From positions 496,001-560,000 of the forward strand of contig JADJYJ010000003.1 in assembly GCA_016719785.1 (NCBI GenBank): a stretch of 64,000 nt of DNA. The letters run 5' to 3'. This DNA comes from Candidatus Amarolinea dominans. Its GTDB lineage: Bacteria; Chloroflexota; Anaerolineae; SSC4; Amarolineaceae. Under the pieces are notes generated by a model. That model ran no database searches. It saw only the letters and a program-made list of their open reading frames with translations, and was not told the origin of the DNA. The position numbers were made by a program, and so were the translations under genes. Shown here piece after piece: positions 35,517 through 44,020 of the stretch. Numbering within the stretch: the stretch's first letter is position 1; every line of letters begins with the position of its first letter.

Positions 35517-36908
35517 CTATAGCTGCGCGGCGCAGCCGGCTTCGTCCAGTAGATCCACGCGTTGAATGGAGCCTTGCGCGAGATAGGCGCCGGCCTCGCC
35601 GCATGAACACGATGCGTCGCCGCGCAGCAGATGCACACGGTCGGCCGTCTTGAAAAAAGCCGGGAACAGCTCGCCGCCGCCGAAAGGATCGAAGAAGGCC
35701 AGCAGGCCGGTGGTGTCCGCGCCCGTCTGCAGCGCATCGTTCGCATCCACGGTGGCTGCGTGGATCCAGGGCGGCAGGTGATAGTTGCCGTGCCGGCACT
35801 GCATGGCCGCCCAATTGCCCTCGGCCATGCCGTAGGTGTCGCGCACCATGACCGGCTCGCCATCGGCCGAAGTCATTGCCTGCGCGACGGTCGCCCTGAT
35901 CTCGGCCGGCGTGTGGGGGTAGCGTTCCTTCATGCCGCCGCCAGAACCGACCAGGCTGCCCGGCGTCAGGCGCAGCGGCGTTCCCTGGCGCAGGATGTCC
36001 AATGCCACTGCGTGCAGGTGCGTCCAACCGGCGAACAAGAGCACCTTTTCCCTGGCTGCCGACGCCTGCCGGAGCAAGCTGACCGTGCTCTGCACCGCCC
36101 TGGGGGTGACGACATGGTCGCCCATCCAGTGCATGAACGGGTGCCACAGCCGGCGTTCGACCATGCCGGCCCAGCCGCTGCGCCAGGTACGGCCGGCGCG
36201 GATGCGCACCTGGTCGGGTTGGGCGGCAAACGGGATCGTGAAATGCACCCGCTCGGGCGCGAGACCGATGCCCTGTGTGCTGAACTGTGCCATGCGCGCC
36301 ATCGCGATGCGGGTTTGCCGCGGCATGATGAAGATGGCGCGGTGATCGGCCTGCATTGCGAAGTAGCGCTGAAACGACAGGTAGAAACTCTCCGTGGTGC
36401 GGGCCAGGGCCTGCTGGTTGCGCACCAGGATGGTGGCTCGCCCGGAGGTGCCGCTGGAGGTCAGGATTTCCAGGCCCAGGTCGGCGAAGATCGCTTCGAT
36501 GGCACGCAAGAGCGCCTCCAGCGAGCCGTAGCGCGGGCGAAAGCGGCTGAAGCGCGCGCGCGGCAGTTCGATGGAGAGCTGATCCGCCAACCAGCCCAGG
36601 AATTCGAGCGGGCGGTCTTGCGGAAACGGTGTTCCCAGCAGATCAATGTAGGACTTGAAGGTCTGTGACGTGGGCCGCAGCACACGCGCCAGCGCGCCGG
36701 CATCCAGGGATGGCCCCACCCCGCGGGCGGCGACCGTTTGCTGGTAGGCGCGGTTGCGCGTAAAGTGCCAGGCGTGCGTTTGCAGGATGCCGTCGAGCAA
36801 GACGGCCTCACGTTGGCCGGGCGTCAGGCTCCAGAAGCTGGCGAGTGATGGTTGATCCACGGCGTCATACTCGCTACTATCGCCGCGCGGGCTTGTGGGC
36901 GTCGTCAT
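35517..36908 (-). CDS. LuxE-like acyl-protein synthetase
   Basis: A 463-residue enzyme of the LuxE/PaaK-like adenylate-forming group, which activates a fatty acid and hands it to an acyl-CoA reductase. The AMP-binding motif is LTSSGTSGRATILV at about residue 125. VHFTIPFAAQPD, LVGSGGGMKERYPHTPAEIR, RDTYGMAEGNWAAMQCRHGNYHLPPW and a late FKTADRVHLLRGDASCSCGE with a Cys pair follow. The ATG at 36908 lies seven bases after the stop of the kinase gene; longer upstream frames only overlap that gene. It is paired with the LuxC-like gene downstream. No luciferase genes are present. Confidence 0.8.
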   Translation of the reverse strand: MTTPTSPRGDSSEYDAVDQPSLASFWSLTPGQREAVLLDGILQTHAWHFTRNRAYQQTVAARGVGPSLDAGALARVLRPTSQTFKSYIDLLGTPFPQDRPLEFLGWLADQLSIELPRARFSRFRPRYGSLEALLRAIEAIFADLGLEILTSSGTSGRATILVRNQQALARTTESFYLSFQRYFAMQADHRAIFIMPRQTRIAMARMAQFSTQGIGLAPERVHFTIPFAAQPDQVRIRAGRTWRSGWAGMVERRLWHPFMHWMGDHVVTPRAVQSTVSLLRQASAAREKVLLFAGWTHLHAVALDILRQGTPLRLTPGSLVGSGGGMKERYPHTPAEIRATVAQAMTSADGEPVMVRDTYGMAEGNWAAMQCRHGNYHLPPWIHAATVDANDALQTGADTTGLLAFFDPFGGGELFPAFFKTADRVHLLRGDASCSCGEAGAYLAQGSIQRVDLLDEAGCAAQL

Positions 36909-36915
36909 CGGGCGC

Positions 36916-39246
36916 TCACTGGCCCGACTCCACGCAACGGAAGCCGAAGATGGCATAGACATCCGTGGGGCCATACGCGCTGCGGAAGCTGGTGCGCACG
37001 ACTTTGGCCGTGGTCCACCAGGAACCGCTGCGGCTGACACGCGCCTGCCCGGTGGCTGGACCTTGCGGATCGCCCTCCGGAGCTTTGGCATAATAGCCCT
37101 TCTCGTACCAATCAGACACCCACTCCTGCACATTGCCGGCCATGTCGAGCGCATCGTAGGGGCTGGCGCCTGCCGGATAGTGTCCAACCGGTGCTGCGAA
37201 TTGAAAACCGTCATCCACGCCGCGCTCGGCGCCGTAGATATCCAGGTTGGAATCGGCAAAGTTGACCAGATCACCCGCCGTCGGCTCGTCGCCCCAGGGA
37301 TACAGCAGGCCATCCGGGCCGCGCGCGGCCTTTTCCCATTCGGCCTCGGTCGGCAGACGCCGGCCAGCCCAGCGGCAGTAGGCCACGGCATCGTTCCAAC
37401 TGATGTGCGTCACCGGATAATCGTCCTGACCCTCAATCGTGCTGTCCGGGCCAAAGGGGTGTTGCCAGTTTGCGCCTTTGATCAGGTTCCATTTACTGGT
37501 GGGATCGAACACGCGCGACTGGCCGTTTTTTTCGGCCGTCGTCTGGAACTTGGCCGCCGCTACAAACTGCTTGAACATGCCGTTTGTGACCTCGGTGCGA
37601 TCCACCCAGAACGCAGACAGCGTCAGGACGCTCTGCGGCTTCTCGTTATCGTCGGCCACCAGGTCGGTGCCGGTGGAGCCACGCAAGAAAGGCCCGGCCG
37701 GCACATAAAGCTGCATCATGCCGTCCTGCGCACTGATGCGCGCCGAGCCTGGGCCAAGTTCGGGCTTGAGCGTCTCGGTGATGACCGGCACTGTTTCCAC
37801 CAGGCCGGTGGTGGTAATCAGCGTTGAGGCGGCGATCCAGGCCGGGGTGCGGTTGTACATGAATTGCCACCAGGCGCCGGTTTCATTAGCCGCGTAGCGC
37901 CCGGTGATTGTGAGCTTTTCGCCTTTGCGCAAGCGCGCCAGGATGGGGTAGGCCATGTCCGGCCCGCTGCGCACATTGACCGCCGCGCCCATGATGCGCA
38001 ACTCTGGCGCGGGTGTGGGCGTCGGTGACGGCGACACCGTCGGCGTCGGTGATGGCGCGGGCGTGTCGCTGCCCGGCGCTGCGACTGGTGCGGCGGTGGT
38101 GGCTGCCGCTGGAACCGTGGCGCCGGTGGCCGGCGTGCTGCCTTGGGCCACGGTTGTGGCCGTGGGGGGCTGGCGCCCGCCGGAACCGCTGAGCGCGATG
38201 CCCAGGCCGGCAATCACCACCACGAGCAGGACTGCCAGCCCGGCCACCAACGGCAGCGGGAAAGGCTGACTGGTCGGCGTTGCGGGTCGCGCCGCAGGCT
38301 GCGACGCGGCCGATTTTGCGGCCGGCGCCGATTTGCGCGGGGATGGCGCGATGGCGTCTGCTACGATCGTCCTTTCCGGCGGCGGCGCGGCTGCCTGTGT
38401 GCTTAGTCCGGGCGGCGTGTGTCCCTGGCTGGCGATGACAAAATCGCGTGCCAATTCGCCGGCGCGTTGGTAACGATCGGCCGGGTCCTTGGCCAGCACC
38501 TTGCTCACCACCGCCTCGATCGGTTGCGGCAGGTCAGCCTTGACCTGGCAAATGGGCGGCGGGGCTTCATGGACATGGGCAAAGATGGTAGCCACGGGCG
38601 TGGTGCGCGCAAACGGCACGCGCCCCGTCAACAGCTTGTAGATGACCACGCCCAGCGAGTAGAGATCGGTGCGACGATCAATGTCGCCATCCTGGGCCTG
38701 TTCGGGCGCCATGTACTCTGGCGTCCCCATCACGATGCCTGTGCGCGTCAACCCGGTGCCGGCTCCCGCCCGCACCAGGCCAAAGTCCATCAGCGTGATC
38801 TGCCCGCTGGGGCTGAGCATGATATTGGCCGGCTTGATATCGCGGTGGACGATGCCCTGGTCATGCGCGTAATCGAGCGCCTGCGAAACCTGTTGTACCA
38901 CGTCCGCGGTCTGTGCCAGGGGCATCGGGCCATTCTTACGCACCCAGTGCTCCAGCGTGGCGCCTTCCAGGTACTGCATGATGAGATAATGCAGGTCGCC
39001 GGTCGCACCCACATCGTAAATGGTAATCACGTGCGGATGGTGCAAATTGGCAGACATGATCGCTTCTTGCTGGAAGCGTTTGACGAAGTCTTCGTCGGCT
39101 GCCAACTGGGGCGCGAGAATCTTGATCGCCACCGTTCGCCGCAGGTCAGGGTCGTAGGCGCGGTAAACCACCCCCATGCCGCCACGCCCCAGCTCACTCT
39201 GAATCTGATACTTGCCGATCTGCTGCCCAATCAATGGGTCTGCCAT
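36916..39246 (-). CDS. Membrane Ser/Thr protein kinase with SH3 and formylglycine-enzyme-like domains
   Basis: A 776-residue receptor-like kinase. The kinase domain (about 12-270) is complete: GRGGMGVVYRAYD, VAIKIL, VHRDIKPANIM, LMDFGLVRA and GTPEYMAPEQ. One membrane helix lies at about 335-355. Outside are a Pro/Thr linker, a bacterial SH3-like domain (VNVRSGPDMAYPILARLRKGE, residues about 425-480) and an FGE-sulfatase/SUMF1-type domain (about 515-776: FLRGST, RRLPTEAEWEKAARG, AGNVQEWVSDWY, FGFRC). The Cys pair used by true formylglycine enzymes is missing, so this part probably binds rather than catalyses. It lies between a second kinase and the LuxE-like gene. Confidence 0.88.
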   Translation of the reverse strand: MADPLIGQQIGKYQIQSELGRGGMGVVYRAYDPDLRRTVAIKILAPQLAADEDFVKRFQQEAIMSANLHHPHVITIYDVGATGDLHYLIMQYLEGATLEHWVRKNGPMPLAQTADVVQQVSQALDYAHDQGIVHRDIKPANIMLSPSGQITLMDFGLVRAGAGTGLTRTGIVMGTPEYMAPEQAQDGDIDRRTDLYSLGVVIYKLLTGRVPFARTTPVATIFAHVHEAPPPICQVKADLPQPIEAVVSKVLAKDPADRYQRAGELARDFVIASQGHTPPGLSTQAAAPPPERTIVADAIAPSPRKSAPAAKSAASQPAARPATPTSQPFPLPLVAGLAVLLVVVIAGLGIALSGSGGRQPPTATTVAQGSTPATGATVPAAATTAAPVAAPGSDTPAPSPTPTVSPSPTPTPAPELRIMGAAVNVRSGPDMAYPILARLRKGEKLTITGRYAANETGAWWQFMYNRTPAWIAASTLITTTGLVETVPVITETLKPELGPGSARISAQDGMMQLYVPAGPFLRGSTGTDLVADDNEKPQSVLTLSAFWVDRTEVTNGMFKQFVAAAKFQTTAEKNGQSRVFDPTSKWNLIKGANWQHPFGPDSTIEGQDDYPVTHISWNDAVAYCRWAGRRLPTEAEWEKAARGPDGLLYPWGDEPTAGDLVNFADSNLDIYGAERGVDDGFQFAAPVGHYPAGASPYDALDMAGNVQEWVSDWYEKGYYAKAPEGDPQGPATGQARVSRSGSWWTTAKVVRTSFRSAYGPTDVYAIFGFRCVESGQ

Positions 39247-39256
39247 GTTTTTCTCC

Positions 39257-42052
39257 TCAAGGCCCCCAGCTCAAGCGTTCCTGGGTCCAGTCCCAATCAC
39301 CGCTGCCGTAGCCGCCGTTCAGGTCGAACAGCTTGCGCTGCTCGCTGCCGTCCGCGCGCATGACGAAGACCGCCCAGCCGCCATCCCGGTTGGAGACGAA
39401 GGCGATGAAGTTGCCGTCTGGGGAAGCGGTTGCCAAACCATCATTGGCGGGGTTATTGGTGAGTCGTTGTAGTCCGCCGCCGTCTTCACCCACGCGGTAG
39501 ACCTCCCAATTGCCATCACGGTTCGACATGAACAGAATCTGAGAGCCGCGGTTGTCGGTTGGTATGTCGCCCGGTTGATCGGTCGCGACGCCGGGATTAT
39601 TGCCGCTGGTGTCAATCGTCATGATGCCGCAGGTGCGGCCGCCGGCCCAGTTGTCACAACCGTTGAAAGCCACGCGCCAGCTTTCCAGGATGACCGGGTA
39701 ACGTCCGAACAACTCCTGGGCGCCGATCTTGAGCGGCGGCGTCTCACGGCGGGCGCCGGCATCCTCTTGAAAATAGAGCCGGTAGCGCCCGTCGCCCTGC
39801 GCGCTGGAGTCGAAGATCACGCTGATGCCGGACGGCGACCAGTGCGGGTGCATATCTTCGGGGTGTTCGCTGATCAGGCGTTTGCCGCCGCCATTGCGGT
39901 CGGTGCGCACCAGGTTATCGGCGCCGCCGCCATCGCCGTTGCCCACCAATTCGCCGTTGACGTTGAAATCGGGCTGGCGCATGTTGCCGATGATCGTACC
40001 CCGACTGTCATTGCTGACGTTGTAGAGCACCGTGTCCATGCTGCTGCCGTTCCAGGTGGCGTAGGCAATGCGACCGCTCAGGCCGGCTGGGCTGCCGCCG
40101 CCGCTCGGTGTGGCTGTGCTGCCGGACGGGGCAGGGGTGGACGTGGATGCACCGGCGCCGGGCGTGACCGATGCGGCGGCAATGGGCGCCGTCGTGACGC
40201 GCACATCATCCAGATAGATGGCGCCGCGGCTGGCCTGCTTGTCCGGCACACCGTCGAGCACCAGGGCAAAGAGGCTGACGGGATAGTCCAGGGCCTGGTT
40301 GTCCGTGCCGCTGATGTGGCCCACCGGCCAGGGCGCGCGATCATCGAACCAGGCCGTGAGCTGTTGCCAGCCCTGATGTTTGATCTGGCCGAAGGTGTAG
40401 GCGCGCACTTCGCCGGCCTTGTCCTTGATCCAAACGTTCAGAAAATGACCGGCGCCCTCGCCGTAGACCCACGCGGTCAGGCCGGTGGGACTGCCGGGCA
40501 GGCTCAAGGCCGGCCGCGCTTCGAAGACGACATAATTGTCGGCCACCGCGGCAAAATCGTAGGCCAATTTGGCGGCCGACTTATCCGCTTTGACCTGCTC
40601 GGCTGAGCGCGTCAGCGTGCCATAGGGCTGCTGACCGCGACGCCAGGCGACATCGCGCTCGAAATCAAGCACCACGCCAGGGGCAAGCGGGGCCACCGTG
40701 ACCGCCGGGCGGGGCGTGGGCGTGTTCGCTGGCGTGGCGGTGGGCGCAGGCGTATTCGTGGGCGTGTCCGTCGCCGCCGCGGTGGGCGTATCCGACGGCA
40801 GCGGCGCGGCCGTCGCGGTGGGCGCCAGCGTGGCGGTGGCAACCGTCGCCGTCACCGTGGCCGGCGGCGGAGTTTCGACGATAAGAGTGGTCGCGAGCGG
40901 GGATGGCGAAACCACGACAAGCACCTGTGGGGTTGCCGTGGGCGCGGACGCGGAGCCACGGTTGCTTGCCAGCAGCGCGCCGACGATGCCCAGGACGGCC
41001 AGCAGGGCCACGGCGCCGATGATGAGCGGCAGCCGCGTCGCGCCCGCTCGCGTGGTTGCGACCGCAGGCGCGGCTGATGAGGCAGGTGCGACCACCGGAG
41101 GCTCGCTTTCCATGCGGAGGGTCGGCGCGCCGCCAATGAGAGTTTGCGCCGCATGAACTTCTGCCGCTGGCTGTGCGACCCTTGTCACCGCCGCGGTGGG
41201 CACGGTGGTACGGACAGCTGCCGGCAACTCCGCCACGGCTGCGGCAAAATCGTCGGCCAGATGCCCGGCGCGTTGATAGCGCGCGGCCGGGTCTTTGGCC
41301 AGCGCCTTGAGCAGAATGGTCTCCAGGCGGGGCGGCAAGTCAGCGCGGGTTTGGCGCAAGGGCGGCGGCGGCTCATGGATGTGCGCATAGGTGACGGCGT
41401 AGGGCGTTGAGCGCGTAAAGGGGAGCTTTCCGCTCAACATGCGGTAGAGAACCACTCCCAGCGCGTAGACATCGGTACGCGCATCTACCTCGGCGCCGGT
41501 GGCCTGTTCGGGCGCCATATATTCGGGCGTGCCCACCACCATGCCGGTGCGGGTGAGCATGGCGCCTTCGGCCGCGCGCACCAGGCCAAAGTCCATCAGC
41601 GTGGCGTGCCCCTCCGCCGTAAGCATGATGTTGGAAGGCTTGATGTCGCGATGGATCATGCCGCGGCTGTGGGCAAAATCGAGGGCGCTGGCAATCTGGC
41701 GCAGGACCGGCACAGCCTGGCTCAGCGGCATAGTGCCATGATCCTTGAGCCACTGATCGAGCGTTTTGCCCTCGAGAAATTCCATCACCAGGTAGTGAAA
41801 ACCGTCATGCTCGCCCACGTCGTGAATGGTGACCACGTTGACATGGTGCAATTGAGCCGACATCACGCCCTCGCGATGGAAGCGGCGCACGAAGTCCTCA
41901 TCGAAGGCAAACTGCGGCGGCAGCACCTTGATGGCCACAGTCCGCTGCAGCAGGGCGTCGAAGGCTTCGAAGACCATGCCCATGCCGCCGCGGCCAATTT
42001 CACTGCGAATTTCATAGCGGCCAAGCCGTTTTCCAATCAGGGATGAACTCAT
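39257..42052 (-). CDS. Membrane Ser/Thr protein kinase with sugar-binding-like and TolB-type propeller domains
   Basis: A 931-residue kinase starting at the ATG that overlaps the stop of the upstream gene by four bases. The kinase core has GRGGMGMVFEAFD, VAIKVL, IHRDIKPSNIM, LMDFGLVRA and GTPEYMAPEQ. A membrane helix lies at about 345-365 and a long Thr/Pro/Ala linker follows. A galactose-binding-like beta-sandwich comes next (FERDVAWRRGQQPYG to GAIYLDDVRV), almost the same as one in the kinase at 44021-46072. The C-terminal third is a TolB-like propeller (SNRDGNWEVYRVGEDGG, SPDGNFIAFVSNRDGG). The outer part probably senses a cell-wall or sugar ligand. Confidence 0.88.
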   Translation of the reverse strand: MSSSLIGKRLGRYEIRSEIGRGGMGMVFEAFDALLQRTVAIKVLPPQFAFDEDFVRRFHREGVMSAQLHHVNVVTIHDVGEHDGFHYLVMEFLEGKTLDQWLKDHGTMPLSQAVPVLRQIASALDFAHSRGMIHRDIKPSNIMLTAEGHATLMDFGLVRAAEGAMLTRTGMVVGTPEYMAPEQATGAEVDARTDVYALGVVLYRMLSGKLPFTRSTPYAVTYAHIHEPPPPLRQTRADLPPRLETILLKALAKDPAARYQRAGHLADDFAAAVAELPAAVRTTVPTAAVTRVAQPAAEVHAAQTLIGGAPTLRMESEPPVVAPASSAAPAVATTRAGATRLPLIIGAVALLAVLGIVGALLASNRGSASAPTATPQVLVVVSPSPLATTLIVETPPPATVTATVATATLAPTATAAPLPSDTPTAAATDTPTNTPAPTATPANTPTPRPAVTVAPLAPGVVLDFERDVAWRRGQQPYGTLTRSAEQVKADKSAAKLAYDFAAVADNYVVFEARPALSLPGSPTGLTAWVYGEGAGHFLNVWIKDKAGEVRAYTFGQIKHQGWQQLTAWFDDRAPWPVGHISGTDNQALDYPVSLFALVLDGVPDKQASRGAIYLDDVRVTTAPIAAASVTPGAGASTSTPAPSGSTATPSGGGSPAGLSGRIAYATWNGSSMDTVLYNVSNDSRGTIIGNMRQPDFNVNGELVGNGDGGGADNLVRTDRNGGGKRLISEHPEDMHPHWSPSGISVIFDSSAQGDGRYRLYFQEDAGARRETPPLKIGAQELFGRYPVILESWRVAFNGCDNWAGGRTCGIMTIDTSGNNPGVATDQPGDIPTDNRGSQILFMSNRDGNWEVYRVGEDGGGLQRLTNNPANDGLATASPDGNFIAFVSNRDGGWAVFVMRADGSEQRKLFDLNGGYGSGDWDWTQERLSWGP

Positions 42053-43372
42053 GAATGTCCCTCTGCAACTCCCAACATCATAGCGATCCAAAAAATGGCA
42101 AGCGTGACGATTACGTTCGGGTTGAACTGCGCCTGGACCAAGAAGCCGGTGACGGCCGCCAGGGCCGCGGCGCTGCGCGCATGCGCCGGGCGGTCAGCCG
42201 TGCTCAGCAGTCCACGCCAGGTCAGGCGGTAGAAGGTGACGACCGTGGCGACCAGGGCCAGCAGCCCAGCCAGCCCAAGCGTCAGCCATTGATCCAGCAC
42301 CAGGTTGTGCGGGTCAGTTACAATAGCCGAATCTTGCCAAGATGTCAATTCTGCCGGGGAGTTGGGCTTGAAAACCGGGGTGAAGGTCGCCGGCCCATAG
42401 CCCAGGAGCCAGCGCGGGCCGATCAGACCGGCGCTTGTACGCCAGATGAGCAGCCGCGTGGCGGTGGAAGCCAGCCGCAATTCGACAAAGGGCGCTGAGG
42501 CCGATACCGCCGTTGGCTGCCGAACCAGGCTGACCCGGTTCATCATCAGCAGCCAGGCGCCGCCCAGCAGGCAGACCAGCAGGGCAGCCAGGGCCAGGCG
42601 CCGATCGCGCCAGCGGTAGGCCAGCAGCCCCAGGCAGACTGCCACGGCGACCGTCGCGCCCAGCCAGGCGCCGCGGGCTTGGGTCAACAGCAGGCAGGTC
42701 ACTTGAAGCGCCAGCACCACTCCGGTGCGCCAGCGGGCCGCCGGCAGCGTCAGGCCGGATGGCAGCGGTTCCCACAGGCGGGCCAGGGTGAAGGGAATGA
42801 TCAGCGCCAGGTAGGCGCCGAGAAAGTTGGAGCGTCCGAGCGTGGAGAGTACCGGCGAAATGGCGTCGGTGGTCCAGGACAGAGGATCAAGGCCCAGGGC
42901 TTGGATCAGGCCGTAGAGGGTCACGGGCACGCTGCCGAGGATCAGCGCGGTCACCTGGCGTTGCCGCGCAGCGAGGGTGCGCCAGGACAACAGCAGGAGG
43001 AGGGCAAAGAGCGGGCCGGCGGCCAGAACCAGCGCGCCGTGCAGGTTGTTGGGGGTGCCCCACAGGCTGGCCGGCGGGTCAACCGAGGCGAAGGTGGCCG
43101 CGGCGATGATGGCGAGGTAGGCGCTGAGCCAGCGCCGGAGCGCCCGCGGCGGCGCGGCCAGCGCGTCCGGTTTACGCAGCCAGGTGGGCAGGGCAATGCT
43201 GCCCGCGAGGAGGACGAGGAGCAGAAACAGGGCGATCTTGGCCGGCTCGAACGCGACATCGGCCCACGGGTTGAACCAGAGGGGGCAGGAGGACGACCGC
43301 CAGCAGGCCGGTCAGGCGGATCAGGTGCGGGCCGAGGAGGTAGGGGTATACGGATGATCCTTCTGAATTCAT
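42049..43372 (-). CDS. O-antigen ligase/Wzy-like membrane protein, with an apparent frameshift
   Basis: A polytopic membrane protein of about 440 residues. It opens in one frame (start 43372, YPYLLGPHLIRLTGLLAVVL) and continues in the next from WFNPWADVAFEPAK onward to 42049. One base missing in the G-run 43281-43285 accounts for the break. The family signs are LGRSNFLGAYLALIIPFTLA, LLLTQARGAWLGATVA and, in the large outer loop, WLLGYGPATFTPVFKP followed by DPHNLVLDQWLTLGLAGLLA. Such proteins join lipid-linked glycans. Its stop overlaps the kinase start, making it the first gene of a five-gene operon. The start lies in a fragment of the dispersed hairpin repeat. Confidence 0.7.
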
Positions 43373-43426
43373 TCATGCCCTGCCACGAATTTCACGAATT
43401 GACACGAATTGGATTCGCGTTGCGGA

Positions 43427-43474
43427 CGCCGAATGAATTCGGTGTCTGATACGTCAAACCCGCTCAAGCGGGTT
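43427..43474 (-). repeat. Two-hairpin interspersed repeat, minus orientation
   Basis: Read on the minus strand, the stem AACCCGCTTGAGCGGGTT is followed by a linker with GTATCAGAC and by a second stem around ACCGAATTCATTCGG. The order and linker match the copies at 43571 and 55022, but the stem bases differ in a paired way. A further fragment of the second stem lies at about 43364-43377 and another at 43514-43532. Confidence 0.8.
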
Positions 43475-43570
43475 GCGGTGGTGGGAACCGGTCGTGACAG
43501 GTTCTGGTGGTTCAGCCCGTGAATTCGTTCTCCGCAAATTTCACGAATTCAGCCGTCACACCCAACACCA

Positions 43571-43620
43571 ACCTGCTTCAGCAGGTTTCGGTGTATCAGA
43601 CCGTGAATTCATTCACGGGC
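43571..43620 (+). repeat. Two-hairpin interspersed repeat, plus orientation
   Basis: The first stem is AACCTGCTTCAGCAGGTT, the linker contains GTATCAGA, and the second stem is CCGTGAATTCATTCACGG (eight pairs). Compared with the copy at 55022 the second stem differs at three paired positions, each compensated. Confidence 0.85.
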
Positions 43621-44020
43621 GTCTTGCGCCTTTGGCGTCCTTTGCGTTTGCGGGGTTCTGCTCAAGAGTTGGGCTATTCGTCAATCCACAATCACCGCTC
43701 TCATCTACGTACATCAAGTACATGCGACTACCTTTGCTTCGTCAATGGCACATGCAGACAGGATGCATGGGAGACCATGCACCGACAATCATACCGCATC
43801 TGTGAGCCGCGGTCAATCCCGCGCCGCGCCGGATTTTGCCACGAATTGCACGAATTGCCACGAATTGGGGCACACCGAAGCGTGATTTGTCGCCGAGGGC
43901 GTTGTCACGCCGGAGGCGTGACCTACGGTTTGGGTATGTCACGCGACAGACGGCGGCGGCCAGCCTTTGCGCCTCTGCGTCCTGGCGACTTTGCGTTGAT
44001 ACCCCTCATCCTGGACGGCG

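Larger units (their letters stand above)
43375..44020. repeat. Repeat-filled intergenic region
   Basis: About 650 bp without a convincing gene. Besides two-hairpin elements it holds blocks of a CACGAATT-type short repeat (about 43382-43412, 43535-43552 and 43838-43870), two blocks of an ACGCAAAG-type repeat read on the minus strand (about 43621-43655 and 43965-44003), and the hairpin GTCACGCC-GGA-GGCGTGAC at 43904-43922, related to the 57-bp repeat at 13864. Short open frames here are built from repeat sequence. Confidence 0.75.

Noticed and set aside
33787..36908. Bioluminescence (lux) operon
   Set aside because: Only LuxC-like and LuxE-like genes are present; no luxA, luxB or luxD-like gene lies in the window.
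36909..37391. N-terminal extension of the LuxE-like protein to 37391
   Set aside because: These codons overlap the FGE-like domain of the kinase gene in another frame and have no family resemblance.
43377..43930. Short plus-strand open frames between the kinase operon and the third kinase
   Set aside because: They are assembled from repeat sequence (for example PVNSF and NLLQQV encoded by hairpins) and lack ribosome-binding sites.
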